Source: an uncultured Actinomycetes bacterium (GTDB taxonomy: Bacteria > Actinomycetota > Acidimicrobiia > Acidimicrobiales > RAAP-2). From it: 5,011 nucleotides of DNA. Every line of letters begins with the position of its first letter. The first letter of the stretch is position 1. The notes below the pieces were generated by a model. It was not told the DNA's origin. It saw nothing but the letters and a program-made list of their open reading frames with translations, and made no database searches. Positions 1 to 5,011 of this stretch are shown here, in pieces. The stretch spans positions 1 through 5,011 of the forward strand of contig CAITOG010000204.1 of assembly GCA_903893955.1 (NCBI GenBank), in the 5' to 3' direction. The position numbers and the translations under genes are program-made.

Positions 1-863
1 GCGTCGGGCTCGACTACGACACCGCCTGGACGAGGAAGTACCCGGCCAGGTTGTTCCGCGCCGCGGTCACAGACTTCGTCACCATCCCAGCCACCCGGTG
101 GTTGGCACCACCCAAGGTGGTCGGCGCCGAGGCGCTCGATCGCCTCGAGGGTCCCGTGATCTTCGCCGCCAACCACAACTCGCACGCTGACACCGCCGTG
201 ATGATGGCTGCCGTGCCGGCGAGACTGCGACACAAGATGGTGGTGGCGGCAGCCAGCGACTTCTTCTTCGACTCGACCGCCAAAGGTGCGGTCATGTCAC
301 TGCTGCTCGGTGCGATCCCGATCGAGCGATCCAAGGTCAGCCGGCGCAGCGCTGAGACTGCGCTCGAGCTGTTGGACGATGGCTGGAGCGTCTTGATCTA
401 CCCCGAGGGAGGGCGCAGCCCCGATGGCTGGATGCACGACTTCAAGGGTGGTGCCGCCTACCTCTCGGTGCGCTCTGGGGCTCCCGTGGTTCCCGTCTTC
501 CTCGACGGCACCGGTCGGATCCTGCCGAAGTCCCCTGTCGCACAGGGCGACGCTCCCGGTGGCTCTGGATCCGAGTCGACCAAGACCGCGCGGCTTCGCC
601 GGCACCCGGTCACCGTTCTCTTCGGCCGACCGCTCCGAGCAGCACCTGAGGATGACGCTCGTTCCATGGGTCCGAGAATCGAGGCGGCGGTCGCCGAGCT
701 CGGCCGTGAGGTGCGAAGCGACTATTGGCAGGCCCGCCGCTCGCCGGACCAGTCACTCATCCGAGGTCCTGAAGGCGCTCCCTGGCGCCGCTCCTGGGCT
801 CGCCCCCCAGCGCTCGACGTGACAGCACGAGCTGAGCGCGACACCTGGCCTGAGCTCAGCTGA
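1..863 (+). CDS. PlsC-type 1-acyl-sn-glycerol-3-phosphate acyltransferase, 5'-truncated by the window edge
   Basis: Probable membrane-associated lysophospholipid acyltransferase, transferring an acyl chain to lysophosphatidic acid or a related acceptor. Numbering from a possible TTG start at 51 (270 residues), the family blocks appear in order: HX4D catalytic motif NHNSHAD (H42, D47), the GAIPIERS block (about 87-94), PEGGRS (118-123, equivalent to the usual PEGTRS phosphate-binding motif with Gly for Thr), and APVVPVFLDGT (144-154). The frame stays open upstream of 51 to base 3, encoding residues such as LDYDTAWTRKYPARLFR that look like normal protein, so I think the true start lies left of the window and the TTG is not it. 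The C-terminal third is an arginine- and proline-rich tail with SDYWQARR and no further recognised domain. It converges on gatD, overlapping it by 8 bp. Family call is firm; substrate is inferred. Confidence 0.88.
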   Translation, partial: VGLDYDTAWTRKYPARLFRAAVTDFVTIPATRWLAPPKVVGAEALDRLEGPVIFAANHNSHADTAVMMAAVPARLRHKMVVAAASDFFFDSTAKGAVMSLLLGAIPIERSKVSRRSAETALELLDDGWSVLIYPEGGRSPDGWMHDFKGGAAYLSVRSGAPVVPVFLDGTGRILPKSPVAQGDAPGGSGSESTKTARLRRHPVTVLFGRPLRAAPEDDARSMGPRIEAAVAELGREVRSDYWQARRSPDQSLIRGPEGAPWRRSWARPPALDVTARAERDTWPELS

Positions 864-865
864 GC
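854..865. repeat. 12-bp perfect palindrome holding both convergent stop codons
   Basis: GCTCAGCTGAGC is its own reverse complement. Its central 8 bp, TCAGCTGA, carry the TGA stop of the left acyltransferase on the plus strand (861-863) and the TGA stop of gatD on the minus strand (858-856). A second 10-bp palindrome, CTGAGCTCAG, overlaps it at 850-859. Neither is followed by a T-tract on either strand, so I do not call a terminator. The palindromes are seen directly; a function is not shown. Confidence 0.55.
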
Positions 866-1581
866 GACAGGCGTCCAAGGCGCTCACGACGCAGGTCTTC
901 GGACCCAGCATCGTCGAGCGGCTCGAGCTCGATGCCGGTGGCCCACGCCAGCAGCAGGTCAGCGAGCGCGGCATTGCGAGCGAGCACCGGGCCGTGGAGG
1001 TAGGTGCCGAGCACGTGGCCGGCGACCGCTCCCTCTGAACCGTCACCCGCACCGTTCCCGACACCAGCTGCCACTCGACCGAGCGGTTCCACGCCCGGCC
1101 CGAGCGTCGTCACCCCACCGTGGTTCTCGAAGCCGCTCAGCATCGGCAGACCGAGCCCCCCGTCGCTCTCAGTCGGCACCGCAACGGCGACCTCCCCCAC
1201 CGCACGAGGCCCTGTGCCCTTGGCCGTCGCGATGTCGAGCAGTCCGAGCCCTTGGTGGAGCTGCCCCTGGGCGTCAGGGAACCGATTGCCGATGACCTGG
1301 AAGCCGGCACATACCGCAAGGATCACCGCTCCCCGCTTCGCTGCCTCGACGAGCCCACCATCAGCCGCCAGACGCTCGGCTGCCAGCACCTGTGGGCCGT
1401 CTTCGCCGCCACCGATGGCATAGAGATCAGCCTCCGGCAGGCGCTCAGAGGATCGGGCCGCCACGAGCTCGACGTCGAGGTCACGCCAGCGAGCTCGGGC
1501 AGCCAGCACCTCGCCGTTGCCGGAATCGCCGTAGGTGCCGAGCAGATCGGGGTAGACCGTGCAGATCCGGAGCGGACTCAC
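856..1581 (-). CDS. gatD: Lipid II isoglutaminyl synthase, glutamine amidotransferase subunit GatD
   Basis: Class I (triad) glutaminase subunit: it hydrolyses glutamine and passes ammonia to MurT, which amidates the D-Glu alpha-carboxyl of lipid II at the cytoplasmic membrane face. At 241 residues it matches the family (S. aureus GatD about 243). Visible features: N-terminal YPDLLGTYGDSGN (10-22), nucleophile elbow LAVCAGFQ with Cys91, an Arg in GPRAVGE (R126) in the place of the glutamine-binding Arg known in S. aureus GatD, the family signature SGFENHGG (149-156), and the catalytic His in GTYLHGP (H196). The usual third triad acid is not obvious, as expected for GatD, where MurT is thought to supply an Asp. 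It starts with GTG at 1581, overlapping the murT TGA by 4 bp (GTGA); no strong Shine-Dalgarno is seen, so translational coupling is likely. A CobB/CobQ-type amidotransferase is the alternative, but the neighbour decides for GatD. Confidence 0.94.
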   Translation of the reverse strand: MSPLRICTVYPDLLGTYGDSGNGEVLAARARWRDLDVELVAARSSERLPEADLYAIGGGEDGPQVLAAERLAADGGLVEAAKRGAVILAVCAGFQVIGNRFPDAQGQLHQGLGLLDIATAKGTGPRAVGEVAVAVPTESDGGLGLPMLSGFENHGGVTTLGPGVEPLGRVAAGVGNGAGDGSEGAVAGHVLGTYLHGPVLARNAALADLLLAWATGIELEPLDDAGSEDLRRERLGRLSLS

Positions 1582-2792
1582 GCTGAGGCCTCGAGGAGAT
1601 CACGGAACGCCGTGTAGTTGCCGACGATCTCGACCATGTCGCCATCTGTCCCTGCGACCTCGACAGCACGCGTGGAGTCGGCTTCGGCATCGTGGACCAC
1701 CCCGGCATAGCGCAAGCGCACCGAGAGGTCTCGCCACCGATCGCCAGTGGCGACCACGCGCCTCCCTTGGAGCTTCGAGAAGTCGACGTCGAAGAGCCAC
1801 GATGGGTCTGCTCCGTCGGCGGTCCTCGAGTTGATCGCCACCACCACTGGCGCCGTTCCCTCTGTCACCACGTTGAGGAGTGCCGACCACCCCGCCGGGT
1901 TCTTCGCCAGCATCAGGCGACAGGGCGTCGAGGCGATGACGACCTCGTTGAACCTGCCAGCGACGTCATGCACGCTCGACATCGCATGAGCGGCCACTTC
2001 CGGGTCGATCCCAAGCGCGTCTGCTGCCGCCAGTGCCACCAGCGCGTTCGACCGGTTGAAGCGTCCCGGAAGCTCGAGCGTCAACGACACCGGGCCGCTC
2101 GGGCCAACGGCATCTCGATCATCGAGCCACCACGTGGGCGTCGGCCTCGTGAGGTCGCAGGAACCGCAGCGCCAGCCCAACTCATCGAAGGTGATCGCGC
2201 CCCGACACGACGGACACGCGCCAGCATCGTCCTTCCACTCGAGACCTCCAGCGACCCAGACGACACGCTCCGCTGTCGATGCAGCCCAGGCCACCATCGG
2301 GTCGTCGCAGTTGGCGATGACGACCCCTGCGCTCGCCACAGCTCCTCGCCACCGCTCGGCGAGCATTCGAACCTCGCTCGAGCGATCGAGCTGGTCGCGA
2401 GAGAGGTTAAGCAGGACCACCGCTCGGGGCCGTGTCGCCGCAGCGGTGGCTGGCAGCCAGGCCTCGTCGACCTCGAGGCATGCTCCGACACTCGCCTTGG
2501 TCCCTACCAGCGCCGCCACATGGCCCGGCGGCATGTTCGATCCGGTTGCATTGGTGGCGATCGGCCCGGCCGTGGCCAGCGCCGCGGTCAAGAGTGCGGT
2601 GGTGGTGGTCTTGCCGTTGGTCCCGCTGACGAGCACGGTGCTGCGGCCGCGTGCCAGGTCCTCGAGCAGCTTCGGGTCGAGCTTGAGCCCCACGCGACCC
2701 CCTGCCACCGTCCCACTCCCCTTCCCGGTGAGCCTGGACGCACGGTTCACTCCCTGCACCGCGAGAGAGGCCACCGAGGCGCGAAGCCGCAC
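1578..2792 (-). CDS. murT: Lipid II isoglutaminyl synthase, Mur-ligase subunit MurT
   Basis: ATP-dependent amidating subunit that activates the D-Glu alpha-carboxyl of the lipid II stem peptide and accepts ammonia from GatD. The 404 residues show a Mur-ligase middle domain with P-loop GTNGKTTTT (57-65), EVDEA (107-111) and NLSRDQLDR (129-137). An inserted zinc ribbon follows, CPSC...CGSC with Cys193, 196, 209 and 212, as in S. aureus MurT. Then come LPGRFNRSNALVA (241-253), and a C-terminal DUF1727 domain with KNPAGW (297-302), DGADPSWLFDVDF (326-338) and the closing NYTAFRDLL (392-400). One Asp in WLFDVDF (D335 or D337) is a candidate for the Asp reported to complete the GatD triad in S. aureus; the exact assignment is inferred. 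The GTG start at 2792 lies 4 bp after the fusion gene's stop and is backed by GAGGAG upstream. All motifs look intact. Confidence 0.95.
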   Translation of the reverse strand: MRLRASVASLAVQGVNRASRLTGKGSGTVAGGRVGLKLDPKLLEDLARGRSTVLVSGTNGKTTTTALLTAALATAGPIATNATGSNMPPGHVAALVGTKASVGACLEVDEAWLPATAAATRPRAVVLLNLSRDQLDRSSEVRMLAERWRGAVASAGVVIANCDDPMVAWAASTAERVVWVAGGLEWKDDAGACPSCRGAITFDELGWRCGSCDLTRPTPTWWLDDRDAVGPSGPVSLTLELPGRFNRSNALVALAAADALGIDPEVAAHAMSSVHDVAGRFNEVVIASTPCRLMLAKNPAGWSALLNVVTEGTAPVVVAINSRTADGADPSWLFDVDFSKLQGRRVVATGDRWRDLSVRLRYAGVVHDAEADSTRAVEVAGTDGDMVEIVGNYTAFRDLLEASA

Positions 2793-2796
2793 CGGC

Positions 2797-4188
2797 TCAG
2801 TTCTCCTCGTCAGGAAGACGACCCGACGGGAACGTGGAGCGAAGCTCGTCGTCTGTCGGCTCCCGCACCTCTCGTGAGGCGGCAGGCAGGAGCTCAGAGA
2901 TCGCCGCCATGATCCGGATGGTGTCGTCGTGGGCGTCGTGCCGGCTGAGCGCCACTGGGTGGCCGATGCGCACCGTGACCGTGGGGGGATCGAGCACCTG
3001 GCTCACGTTCGGCACCTTCGACGAGCGTGGCCAGACCACCTCGGTGCCCCAGAGCCCAACAGGAATCACTGGGGCGTCAGTCAGTGCGGCGAGCCGAGCC
3101 GTCCCGGTCTTCGCCTCGAGGACCGGGTCGAAGAACGAACGGCCTCGAGGGATCGTGCCCTGCGGCAAGATGAACAGCACCTCTCCAGCTTCGAGCGAGG
3201 CCACCGCCTCCGCGAACGCACGCTCGGGGTGACGGTCACGATCAACTGCGATCCCGCCGATTGCTCGAGCGGCTTGAGAGAGCACCGGGAGCGCGAAGAG
3301 CTCTCGCTTGGCGAGCGCTCGGACCGGACGACCAAGGCGAGCAGCGATCAGCGCCAGCGCGGCGACGTCGAAGTAGCTGCGGTGATTCGACGCGACGATC
3401 ACGGGGCCTCGCGACGGGATGTTCTCGATGCCCTCGATGTCGAAGCGTGCATAGGGGAACATCTCGGGCACCACGAGGTGGCGCAGGATGTGGAAGGGCT
3501 CGAGGCCGAGGATCGACGGGACGCCGTCTGGACGGTCCCAGTGCTCGACCGGCCACCGGCGAGCGGCAGCTGCGATTCGCAGGCGGGGGTCAGGGTTGAC
3601 CGGGTGCGGACTGCCGACCCGGTTGAGCAAGGGCAGATCGAAGACGCTGTCAGAGCAGGCGATGCAGTCGTCGAGATCCTCGTCGTGCGCAGCCGCCCAC
3701 TCTTCGACGGCCCGCAGCTTGCCGAGTCCCCAGACGAAGTTGCCATCGACCTTGCCGGTGTAGCGACCACCTTCGGTCTCATAGCGGGTGGCGATCACGT
3801 CATCGAGCCCGAGTGCCTCAGCCAGTCCCTCCACCATGTCTCGAGGCGTGGTGGTGGCGAGCACCAGACGGTGGCCGGCCTCCCGGAAGGCTGCCAGGCG
3901 CTGCGGGGCGAAGGGCGCCAGGATCTCGAGGAGCTCGGGCACTGCTCGACGTCCGGCCCGACGAACCTGGTCGGCCTCCCATCCCTTGGCCACTCGTGCC
4001 GCAGCACGGGCGAGTGCCATAGAGATCGCGTTCTCGCCGAAACGGTCGAAGATGGCGTAGAGGAGCGAATCACCCGGAAGAGAGCGTCCCTGCGGGATGA
4101 CCCCTTCATCCTGCAGGGCTCGGTTCAATGCCGGCCCGCTCGCCTTGCGCAGGAGTGTCCGGTCCAGATCGATGAACGCTGTCGCCAC
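2797..4188 (-). CDS. Bifunctional HAD-IB phosphatase / PlsC acyltransferase fusion
   Basis: Two-domain enzyme like mycobacterial Rv2483c: an N-terminal SerB-like HAD-IB phosphohydrolase and a C-terminal lysophosphatidate acyltransferase. Numbering from the GTG at 4188 (463 residues). HAD motifs: FIDLDRTL with nucleophile D7 and acid D9; ATTTP (111-115) as motif II; Lys157 in GLGKLRAV; and CSDSVFDLPLL with D180 and D184. All four are present, so the phosphatase looks active. Acyltransferase motifs: NHRSYFD (H269, D274), GGIAVDRD (311-318), LPQGTIPRG (341-349, Gln where most PlsC have Glu) and APVIPVGLWGTE (372-383). I chose GTG 4188 because it sits just before the HAD fold begins. The frame runs on to ATGs at 4359/4356, but those extra 57 residues look non-coding and cross a strong inverted repeat. 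No Shine-Dalgarno is visible before 4188. It leads the murT-gatD operon. HAD substrate unknown; phosphoserine is the historical guess. Confidence 0.9.
   Translation of the reverse strand: MATAFIDLDRTLLRKASGPALNRALQDEGVIPQGRSLPGDSLLYAIFDRFGENAISMALARAAARVAKGWEADQVRRAGRRAVPELLEILAPFAPQRLAAFREAGHRLVLATTTPRDMVEGLAEALGLDDVIATRYETEGGRYTGKVDGNFVWGLGKLRAVEEWAAAHDEDLDDCIACSDSVFDLPLLNRVGSPHPVNPDPRLRIAAAARRWPVEHWDRPDGVPSILGLEPFHILRHLVVPEMFPYARFDIEGIENIPSRGPVIVASNHRSYFDVAALALIAARLGRPVRALAKRELFALPVLSQAARAIGGIAVDRDRHPERAFAEAVASLEAGEVLFILPQGTIPRGRSFFDPVLEAKTGTARLAALTDAPVIPVGLWGTEVVWPRSSKVPNVSQVLDPPTVTVRIGHPVALSRHDAHDDTIRIMAAISELLPAASREVREPTDDELRSTFPSGRLPDEEN
2803..2808 (-). promoter_or_regulatory. Shine-Dalgarno for murT, inside the end of the upstream gene
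   Basis: GAGGAG on the minus strand is formed by the two Glu codons just before the last Asn codon and the TGA of the HAD-IB/PlsC fusion. It lies 10 nt before the murT GTG at 2792. The spacing is slightly long, but this is the only good site nearby. It supports this GTG as the start, and its position implies that murT is translated from the same message as the fusion gene. Confidence 0.6.
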
Positions 4189-4217
4189 GGAGCCAAGGCT
4201 AGTGAAGTCGTGCTCAC

Positions 4218-4320
4218 CGACGAACCGAACCCCAGAAACAGCAAAGGGACCACCTGGGGGGTAGGTGATCCCTTTGCTTCGATCCGCTTCAGACTTTCGG
4301 AGGGGGGGTTCCGTCCGTCG
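4218..4320 (-). promoter_or_regulatory. Predicted structured 5' leader RNA (nested inverted repeats)
   Basis: Read on the minus strand, CGACGGACGGAACCCC (4320-4305) can pair with GGGGTTCGGTTCGTCG (4233-4218): 16 positions with one G-G mismatch and one G·U pair. This outer stem encloses a possible weak 4-bp hairpin (TCCG 4301-4298 with CGGA 4286-4283, 11-nt loop) and the strong 15-bp hairpin at 4241-4277, giving a three-way-junction layout. The 3' arm is followed by 29 nt and then the GTG start of the fusion gene. At pair 4223/4315 the plus-strand RNA would have A·C where the minus-strand RNA has U·G, which favours a transcript in the minus direction. It may be a translational or transcriptional control element for the operon. 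I do not recognise it as SAM, TPP, cobalamin, c-di-AMP, c-di-GMP, fluoride, guanidine or T-box. Pairing is seen; function is inferred. Confidence 0.6.
4241..4277 (-). repeat. 15-bp stem, 7-nt loop hairpin inside the leader
   Basis: Minus-strand arms GCAAAGGGATCACCT (4277-4263) and AGGTGGTCCCTTTGC (4255-4241) pair at all 15 positions, 14 Watson-Crick and one U·G (4268/4250). The loop is ACCCCCC (4262-4256). On the plus strand the same position is an A·C mismatch. The hairpin is followed on the minus strand by TGTTTCT, four T's short of a proper tract, so it is at best a weak intrinsic terminator or attenuator. Confidence 0.75.
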
Positions 4321-4334
4321 TGCGGTATGAGACA

Positions 4335-4363
4335 AGTATGCGGGTCTGTGCCTCATCATGCAA
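4335..4363 (-). promoter_or_regulatory. Candidate sigma-70-type promoter for the fusion-murT-gatD operon
   Basis: Minus strand: TTGCAT at 4363-4358, a 17-bp spacer, and CATACT at 4340-4335. The -10 matches TATAAT at 4 of 6 positions and the -35 matches TTGACA at 3 of 6, so the boxes are weak but ideally spaced. The expected transcription start, near 4328, falls only about 8 nt before the outer stem of the leader begins at 4320. That start would also exclude the ATGs at 4359/4356 as the fusion gene's start. Prediction only. Confidence 0.35.
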
Positions 4364-4373
4364 GCGCATTAGC

Positions 4374-4398
4374 CTGATAGTTTGGATCACAAAATCAG
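4374..4398. promoter_or_regulatory. Candidate LysR-type operator between the divergent genes
   Basis: The plus strand reads CTGAT-AG-TTTG-GATCA-CAAA-ATCAG, an interrupted dyad with a 2-base bulge. The core TTTGGATCACAAA (4381-4393) fits the LTTR box T-N11-A with symmetric TTTG/CAAA ends. Its centre, about 4386, is near -58 from the inferred operon start at 4328, and it lies 12 bp before the regulator's own ATG. This placement would suit activation of the operon and autorepression of the LysR gene, as is common for divergent LysR regulators. Inferred from pattern and position. Confidence 0.45.
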
Positions 4399-4409
4399 AT
4401 AGGCGTGAC

Positions 4410-5011
4410 ATGGACCTCAAACAGCTCGAAGCACTCGTTGGGATCGCCGACCACGGAAGCTTCTCCGCGGCGGCAAGCGCACTCGGCACCGTGCAGTCGA
4501 ACATCTCAGGCCGCATCGCTCGCCTCGAGAGCGAGCTCGACGCCACCTTGGTCGATCGCGCGCGAGGCGAGCTGACCCTCGATGGCGAGCTCGTCGCTGC
4601 CCGAGCCCGACGAGTCCTCTCTGAGCTCGAGTCGCTCGTGACCGACGTCCTGTCGGCCCACGCGGAAGTTGCGGGGACGGTGCGCGTCGGGATGATCGGC
4701 ACCACGGGTCGCTGGCTGATCCCTCGCACCTTCGCCGCACTGCGAGACCGCTATCCACGGATCGTGCTGCGTGTGACCGAAGGAACGACCACCACGTTGG
4801 AGCCACAGCTGCTCCTCGGACAGCTCGACTTCGCCATCTTGACGCTCCCGGTCCAGGCGCCCGAGCTAGCGGTGACGCCACTCTTCGAGGAGAAGCTCGT
4901 CCTTGTCGTGCCAACTGACCATCCGCTCTCGCTGGCCTACCCCGCCGGCAGCGAGCTCCTGCCTATCAGCGTCCTCGCCGATCTCGAGATGCTGCTCCCG
5001 CTCCCTGGCAC
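4410..5011 (+). CDS. LysR-family transcriptional regulator, 3'-truncated by the window edge
   Basis: DNA-binding regulator with the usual two-part layout; 200 complete codons are visible and the frame is still open at the right edge. Residues 1-60 form the winged helix-turn-helix: DLKQLEALVGIADHGSFSAA, then VQSNISGRIARLESEL (28-43), followed by LVDR (47-50) and LTLDGE (55-60), equivalent to the usual LFxR...LTxxG. A linker helix runs to about 87. The periplasmic-binding-protein-like effector domain begins at GTVRVGMIG (89-97) and includes PRIVLRVTEG (116-125) and LDFAIL (139-144), followed by VLVVPTDHPL (164-173). The ATG at 4410 begins the conserved N-terminus; only a weak AGG (4401-4403) lies upstream. 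It is divergent from the operon by 221 bp, so that operon is its likely target. The effector is not deducible. Confidence 0.92.
   Translation, partial: MDLKQLEALVGIADHGSFSAAASALGTVQSNISGRIARLESELDATLVDRARGELTLDGELVAARARRVLSELESLVTDVLSAHAEVAGTVRVGMIGTTGRWLIPRTFAALRDRYPRIVLRVTEGTTTTLEPQLLLGQLDFAILTLPVQAPELAVTPLFEEKLVLVVPTDHPLSLAYPAGSELLPISVLADLEMLLPLPG

Noticed and set aside
51..53. TTG at 51 as the true start of the left acyltransferase
   Set aside because: The frame is open to the window edge and encodes ordinary-looking protein upstream, and no Shine-Dalgarno precedes the TTG. The gene is better treated as truncated.
863..905. Bidirectional terminator between the convergent genes
   Set aside because: The palindrome stems are only 5-6 bp with no loop, and no T-tract follows on either strand.
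1692..2912. Long plus-strand open frame opposite murT (about 400 codons)
   Set aside because: It is antisense to a gene with every MurT motif intact. The product is rich in Arg, His and Pro with no recognisable domain, as expected for a shadow frame in GC-rich DNA.
4234..4277. Inner hairpin as a strong intrinsic terminator
   Set aside because: On the minus strand it is followed only by TGTTTCT, and on the plus strand by TTCGATCC. Neither is a proper T-tract. Attenuation remains possible, but a terminator call is not supported.
4246..4344. G-quadruplex from the plus-strand G-runs
   Set aside because: There are four runs of three or more G's, but two of the gaps between them exceed 30 nt, so a stable intramolecular quadruplex is unlikely.
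4189..4359. N-terminal extension of the fusion protein to ATG 4359
   Set aside because: The extra 57 residues resemble no HAD N-terminus, span the structured inverted repeats, and would start upstream of the predicted transcription start.
2929..4377. Long plus-strand open frame opposite the HAD-IB/PlsC fusion (about 480 codons)
   Set aside because: Its length comes from the GC-rich codon pattern of the real gene. It has low-complexity Arg/Asp/Glu composition and no motifs, and it crosses the intergenic inverted repeats.

Overview
The window reads as a GC-rich (roughly two thirds G+C by eye) actinobacterial chromosome segment. Three things suggest this: a MurT/GatD pair with a four-cysteine zinc ribbon in MurT, a HAD-IB phosphatase fused to a PlsC acyltransferase (an architecture known from mycobacteria, e.g. 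Rv2483c, and other Actinobacteria), and frequent GTG starts. A deep actinobacterial lineage such as the Acidimicrobiia would fit, but that is an impression and not something shown here. I see no mobile element, CRISPR array, tRNA or rRNA.

Layout, left to right. (1) A plus-strand PlsC-type lysophospholipid acyltransferase, cut by the left edge and ending at 863. (2) A tightly packed minus-strand cluster, read right to left: HAD-IB/PlsC fusion (4188-2797), murT (2792-1578) and gatD (1581-856). The gaps are 4 bp between fusion and murT and a 4-bp GTGA stop/start overlap between murT and gatD. gatD meets the left acyltransferase tail to tail, with both stop codons inside one palindrome. (3) The only real intergenic region, about 221 bp (4189-4409). 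(4) A divergent plus-strand LysR-type regulator, starting at 4410 and cut by the right edge.

How the genes fit together: MurT and GatD form the enzyme that amidates the D-glutamate alpha-carboxyl of lipid II, using ammonia released from glutamine by GatD. The fusion protein and the left gene are expected to act on glycerophospholipid precursors. The operon therefore plausibly couples membrane-lipid and peptidoglycan-precursor maturation. The divergent LysR gene is the obvious candidate regulator, and a T-N11-A dyad lies between the two starts.

The most notable non-coding signal is in that intergenic region. On the minus strand, 4320 to 4218, a 16-bp outer stem encloses a second 15-bp hairpin. 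Both canonical-pair exceptions that differ between strands are G·U in the minus-strand RNA and A·C in the plus-strand RNA. It lies just downstream of a plausible promoter and 29 nt upstream of a GTG start that has no visible Shine-Dalgarno, so it looks like a structured 5' leader. I could not assign it to any riboswitch class I know.
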